This document shows positions 37,601 to 47,200 of a stretch of DNA of 64,000 bases, in pieces. The notes beneath the pieces are model-generated. The model did not search any database. It saw nothing but the letters and a program-made list of their open reading frames with translations, and was not told the origin of the DNA. This DNA comes from Tribonema minus (lineage: Eukaryota; Sar; Xanthophyceae; Tribonematales; Tribonemataceae): positions 124,001-188,000 of the forward strand of contig JAFCMP010000086.1 of NCBI GenBank assembly GCA_017506865.1. Reading direction: 5' to 3'. The position numbers were made by a program, and so were the translations under genes. Numbering within the stretch: position 1 is the stretch's first letter; every line of letters starts with the position of its first letter.

Positions 37601-40600
37601 TTTGACTCATGGCCGAGTGCTGCAGCAGCGGTGACCACGGTTATTGGCGGAAGGCACTTGCGGCTAACCAACCATCCATTGTCATCCAGAGCTCTAAGTA
37701 CCGTCCGTTGATTCGTTTTCGTTACCACTAGTGCAGTTCAACTGCCAAACCGGTACACGGCTGATGTGGTAACGTTTGCACGCCAAAGCGGACGCACTGA
37801 GTCTACATGGCAACGAGTAGGAGCGGAGACACCCTGGTTGACTGTTCTGAGTGTTGGGCGTGCAACGTAATGCGATGCGTATTACTTCTGCAGGCAGTAG
37901 ATTAGCAGATCATAGTGAGGATCAGGCGCCCTTGTTGCTCAAAGCAGCATGATCGTGCTGCACTCAATGTTACGCTCAGAGCCAGTTTTGGCCCTAAGTC
38001 AAAGCTACACCTTTGGATTCTGTGATGATGGTGATGTTTGCCGAGAGTGTGACTCGACTCGCAACTTCTGCTGACAACGCGCTGCGCTTCCTCTGCAGGC
38101 AACGTGAACATCAAGCAGTTTTCCTTCCTGCCGCCTGGAGCAGCAGCGGATCTGGCACCCGCGGGTGAGTGACTCACAGTACTTGTGGACTTGTCAAGTA
38201 TCAAGTGAGTGAGTGAGTGAGTGAGTCAACATGGGTGAGTGACTCACAGTGCTGTGCTGACCGTTCTGATAGAATTGTGCAGCATCAAGTAAGTGCGTGA
38301 GTGAGTCGGTGAGTCAGTGGTAAATTGCGCGTCTACACCTCTCATCACGCCCACGTGCCCAACCAGTGTAGACAGATATTTGGAGTAGGGCCTCGGGTAA
38401 GACTCGGGGTTACAAGCAGGGGTAGGGCTAGGAGCACAAGCGACCTTTTCGCTATGCCACTATACACCAAAGATGAACACTTGTCACTGAGAGAAGTGCG
38501 CCGTGCATTTGTGGCCTTCAAGTTGAATCCCAGAGTCGACCAGTATTTGAGTCCAATAGCAGCAGAGAATGGGTGCTTTAGCACAGAGAGCCTACATATA
38601 TGCGCACATACCCACACTGCACTCTTTCCCTTGATACCTGTGTGCATTCTCCGGTTGATTAACATAGCGTACACTCCTTCTTTTCCGAACTTTGCTGCAC
38701 GAGAAGTGATCAGCTTTGGCTCTAGAATGCTGTGACGATCCCACCTCTTTTCCCACCCTCACTGACTCCGCTTCCTGCATGTAAACCCTACGTGAACCCT
38801 AAACCTCACCCAACCCCTGACACTTTCCGTCCCATGTACAGCGGACCCCTATAAGGAGGACTTTGCTATCCCTGTAACCGCAGCAGATGCCCTCCCTGGC
38901 ATCGCCTACGAGAACATCTTCATTCCTGCCGAGATCCCTTCCAGGGTGAGCACGAACGCTACTTCAAGTTATTAATGAAAGTCACTTCAAGCAGTTGAGC
39001 AAGGGCGCAGAAGGGCTTGTGTGCAACTGTGTGTCAACCTGCCATCGCCACCATCACAGTAGGAGCCCATCAGTGCGGCAGGTGCATACCACATTACAGC
39101 GTGTTGAAAATGGAGTGCAAGCTTGTCAACTTCAAGGTCAACTTCACGCCGGCCGAACATTTCACGCCGTGCACGTGCACTGCTATGATTTAGCTCTGCT
39201 GTTTCATGATGTCGCTCTGCTTTTCAACATCATCTCACTGCAAGGCCACAGTGTGCACTGCCATGTTGCAGCGCCGCTGTTCACTGGCAAGTGCTACTAA
39301 TGCTACCGAGGGTGCCGTCTGCTAAACCGCAAAGCGCGTTTGTAAACACCACTGGCTGCTTGCAAGGCCAGAGCGGCGATAGCCGCCTCTGTGAGTGACA
39401 GCCTCCCCCACTCAGTGATTGTGCATAGCCAACCCAAACTTAAACCCTGCCTCCAAAATCCAACCCTTCTTAGGTGCCCCAGTCAATGACCCACGTGTGC
39501 TGACAAGCTGCTGTCTCCTGTCGCTCTTCATGCGCATGCAGGCTTTCAACGCAAGGTCTGCCATTGAGTGGGCTGAGGACATGAGCGGTACGGTACATAT
39601 TGATGCAGAGGGCCGTGCCACTGACATCAACGAGGGCAGCTCCATGGTGCTCACCGTCGACGTGCAGGACAACGACAGTTACCAGGTGCGTAACCGCCAT
39701 GGGGGCGCACAATGCACTGCGCGCGATCGCTTGTTTTGATGTGTTGTCTCGCAAAAGGGGGGGGGGGGGGGGGGGGGGGGGGCTATGTGCTGTGAAAGAA
39801 GTGTGTGGTACACAAGTGTGTGGTACACATCTATGCATGGGGCAGCTCTCAACTCGCTTGGCCTTAATTTGACTGCATGACACGACACCAGAGTGTCTGG
39901 CCTTTCTCAGGCCTTGATGCATGCACGACCATGAGCACATTTACGGTTTGGAGTGCTTGTTGAAGTCCAACACCTCAGGCGCAGGTGTGTGCATGCATGC
40001 CTGCACTACACTGGCACCTCAGGCGAATGCATTCCGCCTTTTGTTCCACCGCTGTTTGTGCGTCTACAGTAGCTTCCTGCCTGGACTAGGGTTGGGGCTA
40101 GCACTTGCGGTTTCATTGCACTTGATTCTCACCACAAGACGTGTTGTGTTGCGCTGCCATTCTCTGTGTGTGGTGTGGTGTTTGCAGGTGTCCTTCTCTC
40201 TGAGCGCTGCCGAGGGCACTGGTCTCCGCCTGGCACTGGCAAGGGTGAGAAGAGAATAATGCGCTCACTGTTTTTCACCTTGTTCGCCGATGCACTGCTG
40301 CCAATGTTTTGATGTGTGCTCAATGCACACCCCTGCCGATGTGTGTGCATGCCATGTGGTGCGTATGTGCAGCAGCTGGTTGTGCGAGTGCGCGCATAAC
40401 GAGTACAGAGTGAGCACGTGTACAAGCGCGTTGAGGCGTGCCACAGTAACAGCGTCACAGCCTTGATCCCAAGCCGTCCCTTACAGGAGTCACTGGCCAC
40501 CAAGAGGCTTGTGCACAACTCTGCACGGTCAAGCCAGGGCTAGCAGGTGTACAGCCATGCACACTAGAGTACAAACAAAGTACATGCTGGCCTGGCTGAG

Positions 40601-42204
40601 CGTCGGAAACAATTGCTTTCAGCTGAGCTCACAGATGAGCTGTCAATGCACGCATTGCACAAGCACAAGAGCTGCATATCTGGCATCATACATAGGGTAT
40701 CCGCCCCTCAAGCGTACATAGATGAAGCACATGAGTACAGCCATATACACTGCAGCCGGACTCTACGGTAGCCTATGATGCAGGGTTAGCATGCATACAG
40801 CCCTGTACGATAGAGTACAGCAATTGTACACATGTGCAGCTAGGGCCCCTATGAGTGAGACACCTCAACGACACCCTGACTGAGCACTCACTGCTGCACT
40901 CGTTGCACGAGACTACTGCAGGGGCGCGTGCCCTGTGACTGAGCACTGACACTGCTGCGCTCGGTGCATCCACTGCTGCAGGGGCGCGCGCCATGCACAC
41001 CTGCCATCTACAGCACCGCGGCGGGCGGCCGTGTGGATGTGAAGACCTTCAACACCGGCAGCTCCCACAACTTCAACAGGGTGCAGGCGTCGCCGATTGC
41101 GCTTTTGGCGGGTGAACAGGTGAGCTGAGAGGTTGACGGGGACTGTCGACTTGCGCCGTGATTCTCTACTGCCTTGCTGTTTCATGGCAAGGCAGGCGCC
41201 TTGAAAACGGCAATTGAGGAATGTCAACTTCATGTAGTCTTCAGACCAGCCAGAGTTCATGCAGTGCATTATTTTTGCAGCATGTATAGTGCAACAGCAG
41301 TGTGTGATTGTGGTGTTGTGTGAGCTGTCATGCAAGAAGGTTCAGTGCCGCTGAGGTTGACTTTGTTGCAGTACTTGGCGCGGATCTCACAGGTGTCAGT
41401 TAGGCCCAGAGTTAGGGTTAGCGTTAGGGTTAGGGCTAGGGCCAGGTGAGCGCTGCCAAGTTGGCTGGTGGCATCAGTGCTCACATGCCAGTTCTGCCAC
41501 ATTACATCGGTTCGCTTGGTGATCCTGTACCTTGTCTCGGCGCAACGCGGCACCGCCATGGCTGAGGGTTAGGGTTAGGGTTAGCACTCATGAACCTGTT
41601 TTAATATACTTTTTATAGACACCTTTGTACTTTTTATTAATTCTCGCGCAGGGCGCGAAAAAGCCCAGATGATTGGCATATAGCTGTACGGAATCTACAT
41701 GTCGTATGACAGTCTGAAAGTGTCGTAACGACAACCACGGAATCTACATGTCGTATGACAGTCTGAAAGTGTCGTAACGACAACCACTCAAACGCCGCCG
41801 CCGCCAAATGGCATCTCGGGATCCTCTCCTACGTCCTCCTCCATGTGCCCCCCACCTTTGTACTTTTTATTAATTCTCGCTCAGGGCGCAAAAAAGCCTT
41901 TGTGCTTGATTTAAATCCGCTAGAGGGGCGGACACCCTATGCTAACATCACAATGCAACTCGTGTACTCATGTGCTGTGCCAAGCTTGCAACACATGCGT
42001 TAGCTACACTAACAAACAGTCACTGACCGCCAAAAACCAATTACAGACGGGCTTCCAGGGCCCTTGTACCCCAAAGTGCAATATCTTACCCGTGTTTGTG
42101 CCGTTGCTGTTTTGCCAACGCCGCAGACGCTGACCCTGTGCTTCATCAAGGCGCAGTCGGTCACTCTGGGCAGCATCTGCATGGCTGACAGCTGCATCAA
42201 CTAG
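22604..42204 (+). CDS. Secreted metzincin zinc metalloprotease with two CBM6-like modules
   Basis: There are 24 exons: 22604-22729, 24050-24185, 25116-25198, 25612-25701, 26317-26411, 27021-27149, 27754-27885, 28809-28910, 29643-29790, 30312-30380, 30866-30934, 31562-31719, 32722-32852, 33917-34063, 34764-34810, 35866-35940, 36591-36780, 37324-37443, 38099-38164, 38842-38945, 39542-39685, 40188-40244, 40982-41119 and 42127-42204. They join in frame to 877 residues. Residues 1-24 are a signal peptide (MVARRFVLALALLLALNG). A propeptide-like region follows, then a reprolysin-like catalytic domain at about 290-490. The zinc site HEIGHNMGLLHD starts at His412, with the Met-turn VMAYSC at Met462. 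A Pro/Thr-rich linker (about 515-535) leads to two CBM6-like beta-sandwich modules (about 555-740 and 740-877), each with W/Y-x-Y...G.Y.V and L.L patterns. The protein is likely extracellular, cutting matrix or cell-wall glycoprotein, by analogy with gametolysin-type enzymes (inference). Intron 12 uses a GC donor. Confidence 0.9.
24150..24460 (+). repeat. 131-bp tandem echoes of metalloprotease exon 2 donor
   Basis: The exon 2 end (AAGTTTGACAATCACGACAG-like) with its G|GTA donor recurs twice downstream. The GT positions are 24186 (true), 24318 and 24449. Each is followed by GGGTT(A/C)-rich sequence. The copies have frameshifts relative to the parent. Confidence 0.85.
24690..25115 (+). repeat. 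Echoes of the exon 3 acceptor region
   Basis: CTC...CACCCCCAT.TGC...GATGCTCGTGCTGT..TGATGCTCAG occurs near 24700, 24815 and 25070. Only the last is followed by the coding exon at 25116. The intervening sequence is TTAGGG-rich, and R1 copy E (24936-25056) has inserted between copies two and three. Confidence 0.7.
24936..25056 (+). repeat. Dispersed repeat R1, copy E
   Basis: Signature order is GTGGTTGTCGT, GACACTTTCAGACTGTC, ACGACATGTAGATTC, AAGCTTCAAGTTAGATGCCA, ATCTGGGCTTTT and CGCGCCCTGA. It lies in intron 2 of the metalloprotease gene. Confidence 0.85.
27840..28145 (+). repeat. Echoes of metalloprotease exon 7 donor
   Basis: The exon 7 end (CACTTCAACAAGCACGGAGG) plus GTGGGAGAGTCACACTTGAA recurs at about 27975-28030 and 28090-28145. 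The second copy keeps a GT at 28006. The third has ATG in place of the donor. Confidence 0.85.
28690..28808 (+). repeat. Exon 8 acceptor echo and CCCTAA array
   Basis: TTCTCAGGCTGGATGGTCAA at about 28712-28731 mimics the true junction TTCTTAG|GCTGGAGGGTCAG at 28808/28809. Between them lies a C-strand telomere-like array (28741-28788), about 20 bp from the real acceptor. Confidence 0.8.
29090..29212 (+). repeat. Dispersed repeat R1, copy F
   Basis: It begins with the GGCGGCGGCGGCG tract and ends GAGCGAGAATTAATAAAAAG. It lies in intron 8 of the metalloprotease gene in the same orientation as copies E and G. Confidence 0.85.
31318..31591 (+). repeat. 74-bp tandem array at metalloprotease exon 12 acceptor
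   Basis: Four units each contain TTACGTGCCTGTCAC(T/C)(T/A)(G/C)CAG followed by TCCCA.GCCAACTCGGTGGT. The base after each CAG lies at 31340, 31414, 31488 and 31562, an exact 74-bp period. Only the last leads into the catalytic exon; earlier units run into CTTGCCTAATCATGATGTA and the next repeat. Because 74 is not a multiple of three, use of an upstream acceptor would shift the frame. Confidence 0.92.
32178..32465 (+). mobile_element. Probable non-LTR retrotransposon C-terminal remnant
   Basis: An open frame of about 95 residues lies inside an intron. It includes FGSIGEQGRKLLETVATEYA and ALSAALHMAYSG, resembling the extreme C-terminus of LINE polyproteins (S.GR.G..G..LL..LA ... LS.AL..GN). It is immediately followed by R1 copy G in the same orientation, suggesting R1 is the 3' end of this element. 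No reverse transcriptase or endonuclease domain is present here. Confidence 0.5.
32485..32632 (+). repeat. Dispersed repeat R1, copy G (most complete)
   Basis: It carries all family blocks, from GATGCCATTTGGCGGCGGCG through CGCGCCCTGAGCGAGAATTA to the AAGAAGTAC end. The 50 bp upstream (CACATGGAGGAGGACGTAGG...) also recurs, inverted, at 41805-41850, so the shared unit is at least 200 bp. Confidence 0.88.
32890..33050 (+). repeat. Dispersed repeat R3, copy 1
   Basis: It pairs with 37555-37735 in the same orientation. Shared blocks are AGCTTGCAC, GGTAGTACTGTTTGACTC / GGTGGCACTGTTTGACTC, TGCTGCAGCAG.G and AGAGCTCT, then TTGATTCGTT. It is non-coding and lies in intron 13 of the metalloprotease. 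Confidence 0.7.
35660..35865 (+). repeat. Echo of exon 16 acceptor with CCCTAA-type tract
   Basis: At 35672, GTGATTGGGCAGAACACCAA repeats the first 44 bases of exon 16 (35866) almost perfectly. It then runs to an in-frame TAG. The gap holds CCCTAAACGTAACCCTAA-type sequence (35785-35835), so two competing acceptors lie 194 bp apart. Confidence 0.85.
36885..37005 (+). repeat. Dispersed repeat R2, copy 2
   Basis: It matches copies at 8288-8405 and 40617-40730 through CAGCTGAG, GAGCTGCAT and the CCCCCCAAGTGCAAATAAG tail. It lies in intron 17 of the metalloprotease. Confidence 0.65.
37555..37735 (+). repeat. Dispersed repeat R3, copy 2
   Basis: Partner of 32890-33050, in intron 18 of the metalloprotease, with the same block order and orientation. 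Confidence 0.7.
39757..39782 (+). repeat. Uninterrupted 26-G homopolymer
   Basis: Twenty-six consecutive G residues lie 72 bp downstream of the exon 21 donor, in intron 21 of the metalloprotease. Exact length may be an assembly estimate. Confidence 0.85.
40617..40730 (+). repeat. Dispersed repeat R2, copy 3
   Basis: The copy contains CAGCTGAGCTCACAGATGAG and CACAAGAGCTGCAT, then CGCCCCTCAAGCGTACATAG. It lies in intron 22 of the metalloprotease. Confidence 0.65.
41632..41900 (-). repeat. Dispersed repeat R1, copy H (nested double copy)
   Basis: A copy in inverse orientation to G starts TTTTTATTAATTCTCGCGCA. The block ATCTACATGTCGTATGACAG...AACGACAACCAC occurs twice in tandem. A second partial head follows at 41865-41900. 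Sequence between them matches 32435-32500 reverse-complemented. This indicates insertion of one copy beside another, in intron 23 of the metalloprotease. Confidence 0.88.
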
Positions 42205-44202
42205 AGCCCCGGGCGCGAAAACCATCACAGCCGAGACCGTGCGAAGCAAGTCGAAAGAGGAAGGCCAGATAGAGAGAGGCGTAGCTACAGCAGTGAGCAG
42301 GCCTTCTGCCGGCGTCCTGTGCAGCAGCAGCGTGCATTCGTCCCACGCAGCGCGCAATGTGTGCCGCGAGGCACACGGATGTGTATGTGTTTTCGTCGCA
42401 ATTTCAACTTCAACAGATCGTACGCGTGAAGCGGGGAGGTTCCTTTGGGTGGCTCCTCCCGCACCTGCATTCGGCGCACCAACACAAACGCGATCTATCC
42501 TGTCCGTGGTAGCGCAAGCGTTGTCCGAGTAGGCGTAATCGTAACTTCAACTTGTTGTTGCGTGCATGTTGCATAGCCCAGCAGCACAACGGCTGTGAGG
42601 CTTGATGCCTGGTGTATACGTGGTGAGGGAGGGCAAAAGTAGCCTCAGCCACTATGGTTCGTGTTCCACTGCATGTACCCCTGTTCATGGCTACCTCTGA
42701 GATCCCCCCCCCCCTCTGCCGCCTGTGAAGGGACGCTGAACAGGGGGGGGGGGAGGGCTCGGGGGGGAAGTCTTCTTCGATCAAATCAGTTCTCCCGTAA
42801 CTTGTGACCTCCCTACCACCACCTACCACTCCAAAGTGTGTCTAAACTGCATGACTGTCAATAAACTTCCCTCTACCTCAGATGCCTTCTATCTGTTGCT
42901 GCCTCATGGTCATACTGGTGCACTTGTGCGCAAGCTCAGGTGCTTGTATGCAACTGCACATGTAGCGAGCGTTAGTGGCAATGCTTGGATCGTCAACGCA
43001 CGTAAAAGGTAGGACATCGAGCGTTTTTTTAAACGTTTTTGCACTTTTGCTTGGAGACTTACAACAGCACCTCTTGTTCCAACCTGATGCGAGAGCAACC
43101 ACACGATCAACATCTTGGAAGACCCATGTGGTGCGTACCAAATCGCCACGCAAAGATGAACAGCAAGTACGAGCTCAGGATTTCATGTAGGCATGCTGCA
43201 GAATGCACACCACTGGAGGACCACACATCTGCTTGGCCAATGTTGATGCTAGCCATAGGAGTCAAAGGTCTGTCAATCAAGCTTATCCCTTGAGACCTGT
43301 TGCAGATTCTATCCTCTGCCACTGTCACTAGTGTCGATGAAATGCTGAAGTGCCAGCATTGTTATCCGATGGAGACATCCTGTACAGATTTGTCAGTCTG
43401 CCTGGCCGACCCTGGCCTGCTGTAAATTGCTGCTACGTACTAAGTGCACCATCATCATCATCAGTGCACTGTAAGCAATTGCAGCGCTTTTCACAAAAAG
43501 CGCTTAAGCAGTCTATCACGCTTGCAGACACATGACACTCTGCGGCTGTGCAATCACAGACTTGAAGTACCAACACACACCAGGTAAGATACGCACACAG
43601 CAGCAGTGCATTGCAAAGCCTGGTGAATACCGCGAGAAAGGAACAGTCATGTCAACATTGTCTGCTGTTGCAATTCGCGCACACACCACAGTGTAGGTGT
43701 AGAGCACTGCCGCCGCGCTGAGCATTGCTACTGCTGCTGCTGCGTGCGTCCACAAGAGGCACCCAAAGCAGCCCAGGCCAGACAGTCTCTGAACCCCCCC
43801 CCCCAATCAACGACAACACAACAGTGAATCGCTAATGTCTACAACCACAATCATAGTGTTGCCCCCTGCAGGGGAGCATTGACCGCAATCCTGAACCCCC
43901 CCCCCCCCCCCCCCTCCCCCGCCCCCTTTCCCTTCCCCCATCAGTAACCCTAGGCAGCAGGGCTGGGGAAGTCAGCCCTGGTGCGCCTTGTTTTTTCCTG
44001 CAACGCTGCACAGCTGCCATCAACGATATCTCAGCTAGTAGGGCCGCAAAGCAGCGAATGGACAGAAAGGACATCGTTCATGCTCGCAGGCACCACCACA
44101 ATGGTAAACCTGTGGGCTGTAAACGCTCATTGGGCAATGAGAGTACTCGAGTAGGGGGGGGGGGGGGCGCCTGGTGACGTAACGTTCAAATTTGAAGTGA
44201 AG
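42205..44202. other. Convergent intergenic region
   Basis: This is the 3' flank of both the metalloprotease and the aureochrome genes. AATAAA is at 42860. Poly-C/poly-G runs occur at 42703-42716, 42743-42756, 43796-43806, 43895-43915 and 44154-44167. No supported exon was found. Confidence 0.6.
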
Positions 44203-47200
44203 TTAGCTGTCGTCATCGTTGAGCATGTCGTCCGGAAGCGGGATCTTGCGGAGCTTCTCCTTGAAGTCTTCTGGCGGCGCCTGCTTGACCTCCGCTTGAA
44301 CGCCCACAAAGTTCACAACCACGCCCTGCACACGGCAGCAGCGGACGCGAATGGCGCTTAGTCAAAGCGTGAGCATCTATCCCTCTTGTGTCGCAAAATT
44401 GCAAACGCGAATGCTGCATGTGCTGCCCCGCATGCGCGAAACAGCCTGCCGGTTTTACGGGTACGAAACCTGTCTGTGAGTGTGTGGCCAACTTGCGTTT
44501 TCGGTCACGCAGACCTCGAGACTTTCACACTTCAACCACTGCGGAGTATTTCAATGTCCTTTGTGAAGGCGCGCAATGACAGCGTCATCACACAAAGCGC
44601 GAAGCCATCTGCACGACACAGCACCAGCATGATAGTCTGCATGATACAGCGCGTGAGTGACTCATATTCTGGTCGCGAGGCGCAAAGATGAGGTACAACG
44701 TTGTTGGTGAAACGCGTGCAATGACAGCTGTAATTACACAACAAACAAAGTAATCTGCCATGCACTGCGCCAACATGCTACATGATACAGGACACAAGTG
44801 ACTCACATTCTGGTCGCGCAGTGCGGAGATGAAGGTGAGGTGTGCTTCAACTATACTAAACTTCAATATCATGTCATGTCAGTGACTCACATTCTGGTCG
44901 CGCAGCGCGGATATGAAGAAGTTGTTCCAGAAGGGGCTCCCGTCTGCCTTGTAGTTGAGCAGGCACACAGATGTGTCACGGCCCTCTGACACACCCCGAC
45001 GGATAATGTCCACAGCTCTGCAGTTGAGCATCATCATCAACAACATCACGCATGCTGTCATTTACTGCTATGACGAGCCATAGTATATGAATAGGTAGTG
45101 CATGCCATATGAAGACATGTATGCACATGATCATGATCATGTGCCGAGGCCCTCCGATACGCCGCGCCGTATTATGGCAGTTGGGCATCATCATCAGCAA
45201 CAACACGTCAACCTTGACTGCCTTGACACAGGACATGATGTAGATTGATAAGGGCGGCTAGGGCTAGGCTGGGGCTCATTCACTGCTATGAGTTGACACA
45301 AAACAGTACGTAAATTGATAGGGCAGCTAGGGCTAGGCTGCGGCTCAGCAATGTCAGCCAACATACTGCTATGAGTTGATATATAACGTGAATAGGTAGT
45401 ACATGGCATTTGAAGACGTGTGTGCGCATGGCGTCTGCCGTATCATGTGTCAACGGCTCAGCAGCGGAGCAGCTCGGATGAGCTGGCACCAACTGTGGCC
45501 ATGTTTCCAAAGAACATGACAGGGGGGAAGTGCTCGCCTGCTTGGTACAATGTAGATTGGTATGTGAAGTTGAAGCTATACTGAGACGCTCCTACCTCAA
45601 CTACAGCAATGCCATCTTGCGGCCCACATGCTGTGATAGGGCCGCAATTGGTCGAGACGTACCTGGGATCGGTGCCTGGCCCTTGCAAGAACCGGCAGTT
45701 TCGCCCAATCACCTGCAGAGAAAGTTTGACAGACAATCAGAGGGTGATGTACTAGGTAAGAGTGGAAACCGGTGATTGATTGCGGCCTTGAAGTAGTAGT
45801 TAAAGTTAGTGACAGGGTTCGTTGGGGGACGCGACATGCCAATGGTGGCAGCATCATGTCAGCGAGCAGCATCATGTGAATTAGGTGCTGAACACTGCAC
45901 CTCATCGTTGCCAGGAGCTCGCACGCGTATCTCGCAACACATGAAAACAAATCAAAAGATCGTAGAGCTTTTATAACAAAGTGTGGTTGGCCGCAAACGC
46001 CTTCCGCCGATAACCGTGGTCGCCGCTGCTGCGGCAATTGGCCACGAGTCAAACAGTGCCACCATACCCACACTAGTCATAAGACTGCTGTGGGCTGTTG
46101 GCGAATCACTCCAAGTAGGAATGCGTCCATACGAGAAAATGTGGCTGAGTGAGCCACGTCAGTGACCAAACAGTACGCTCTCAGCGCTGAGTCGGCCAAT
46201 CACTCAGCAGCGCTAGACAGCAGCAGTATGTGCATAAGTTTGAGGCATGCATACACTCCTAGTTAGGTTGCGAGCATCCCTTGTGTTCAAATCGGATAGA
46301 GACACAGCGGCTTTGTCATGCGGTCAAGATAGAGCACTGATTAACATGGTCATCTGCTGCATCATGTGCCAGCTGAGAAGTAGAGACGGGTAGGCAGGCG
46401 TAGATAGAGATGGGTAGGTAGGTGCAGATTAGAGATGGATAGGTAGGTAGAGATAGAGATGTTAGGTATAGAATCTGTCATGAGGCTGGGTAGGTAAGTA
46501 CAGGTAGAGATGGATGGGCAAGTATGTGAGTATGTAGGTATGCGGGATACGCACCTTGTCGATGGTGTAGCCCGTCAAGTTCAAGAAGCCCTGGCTTGCG
46601 TAAACTATTGGGTTGTCCGGCAGGCTAGGGTCTGTCAAAGCGAACACAGCGCAGCAAAAAGGGAGATGCATTAGCCATGGAAGGTGAACATTCCGACCAT
46701 ACACCATCATGGTTCTACTTGAAGTACATGCACTAAGGACGGCCATGTCACAGTACTTGAAGAAACAGTTACTGAAGTACAGGGACTCGCGAGACTGGTG
46801 ACCAGTGCAGCCTGTGCTGGATTGTATTGGAACCACAGTTGGATTGCCACACTGATGAATGACCGCCAGCATGTGTGACCATAGGTCAACTGCACGTATG
46901 TGCAGGGCATGTGCCGACATTCACATGTGACATGTGAAGTGCTTGCGCATAGCATGCTTACACCCATGGAATGTCACCAGTATACGCATTCATCACATAC
47001 CTTGACCCATGGTAGACAAATGCTGCTTGTATGTACAAAAACGCATTCGCCTCTCTCTATTTCTACATGCAGCCACTTAATGTGTGTACATAAAATGTTC
47101 ATGTTGCCATGTGCGTTGCAGGCAAACCACTCCCCAAATGCACGTCCGCTATACTGCACATGGTGCTGCACTGACCCAACTGCTTATGTGAAAAGAAGTC

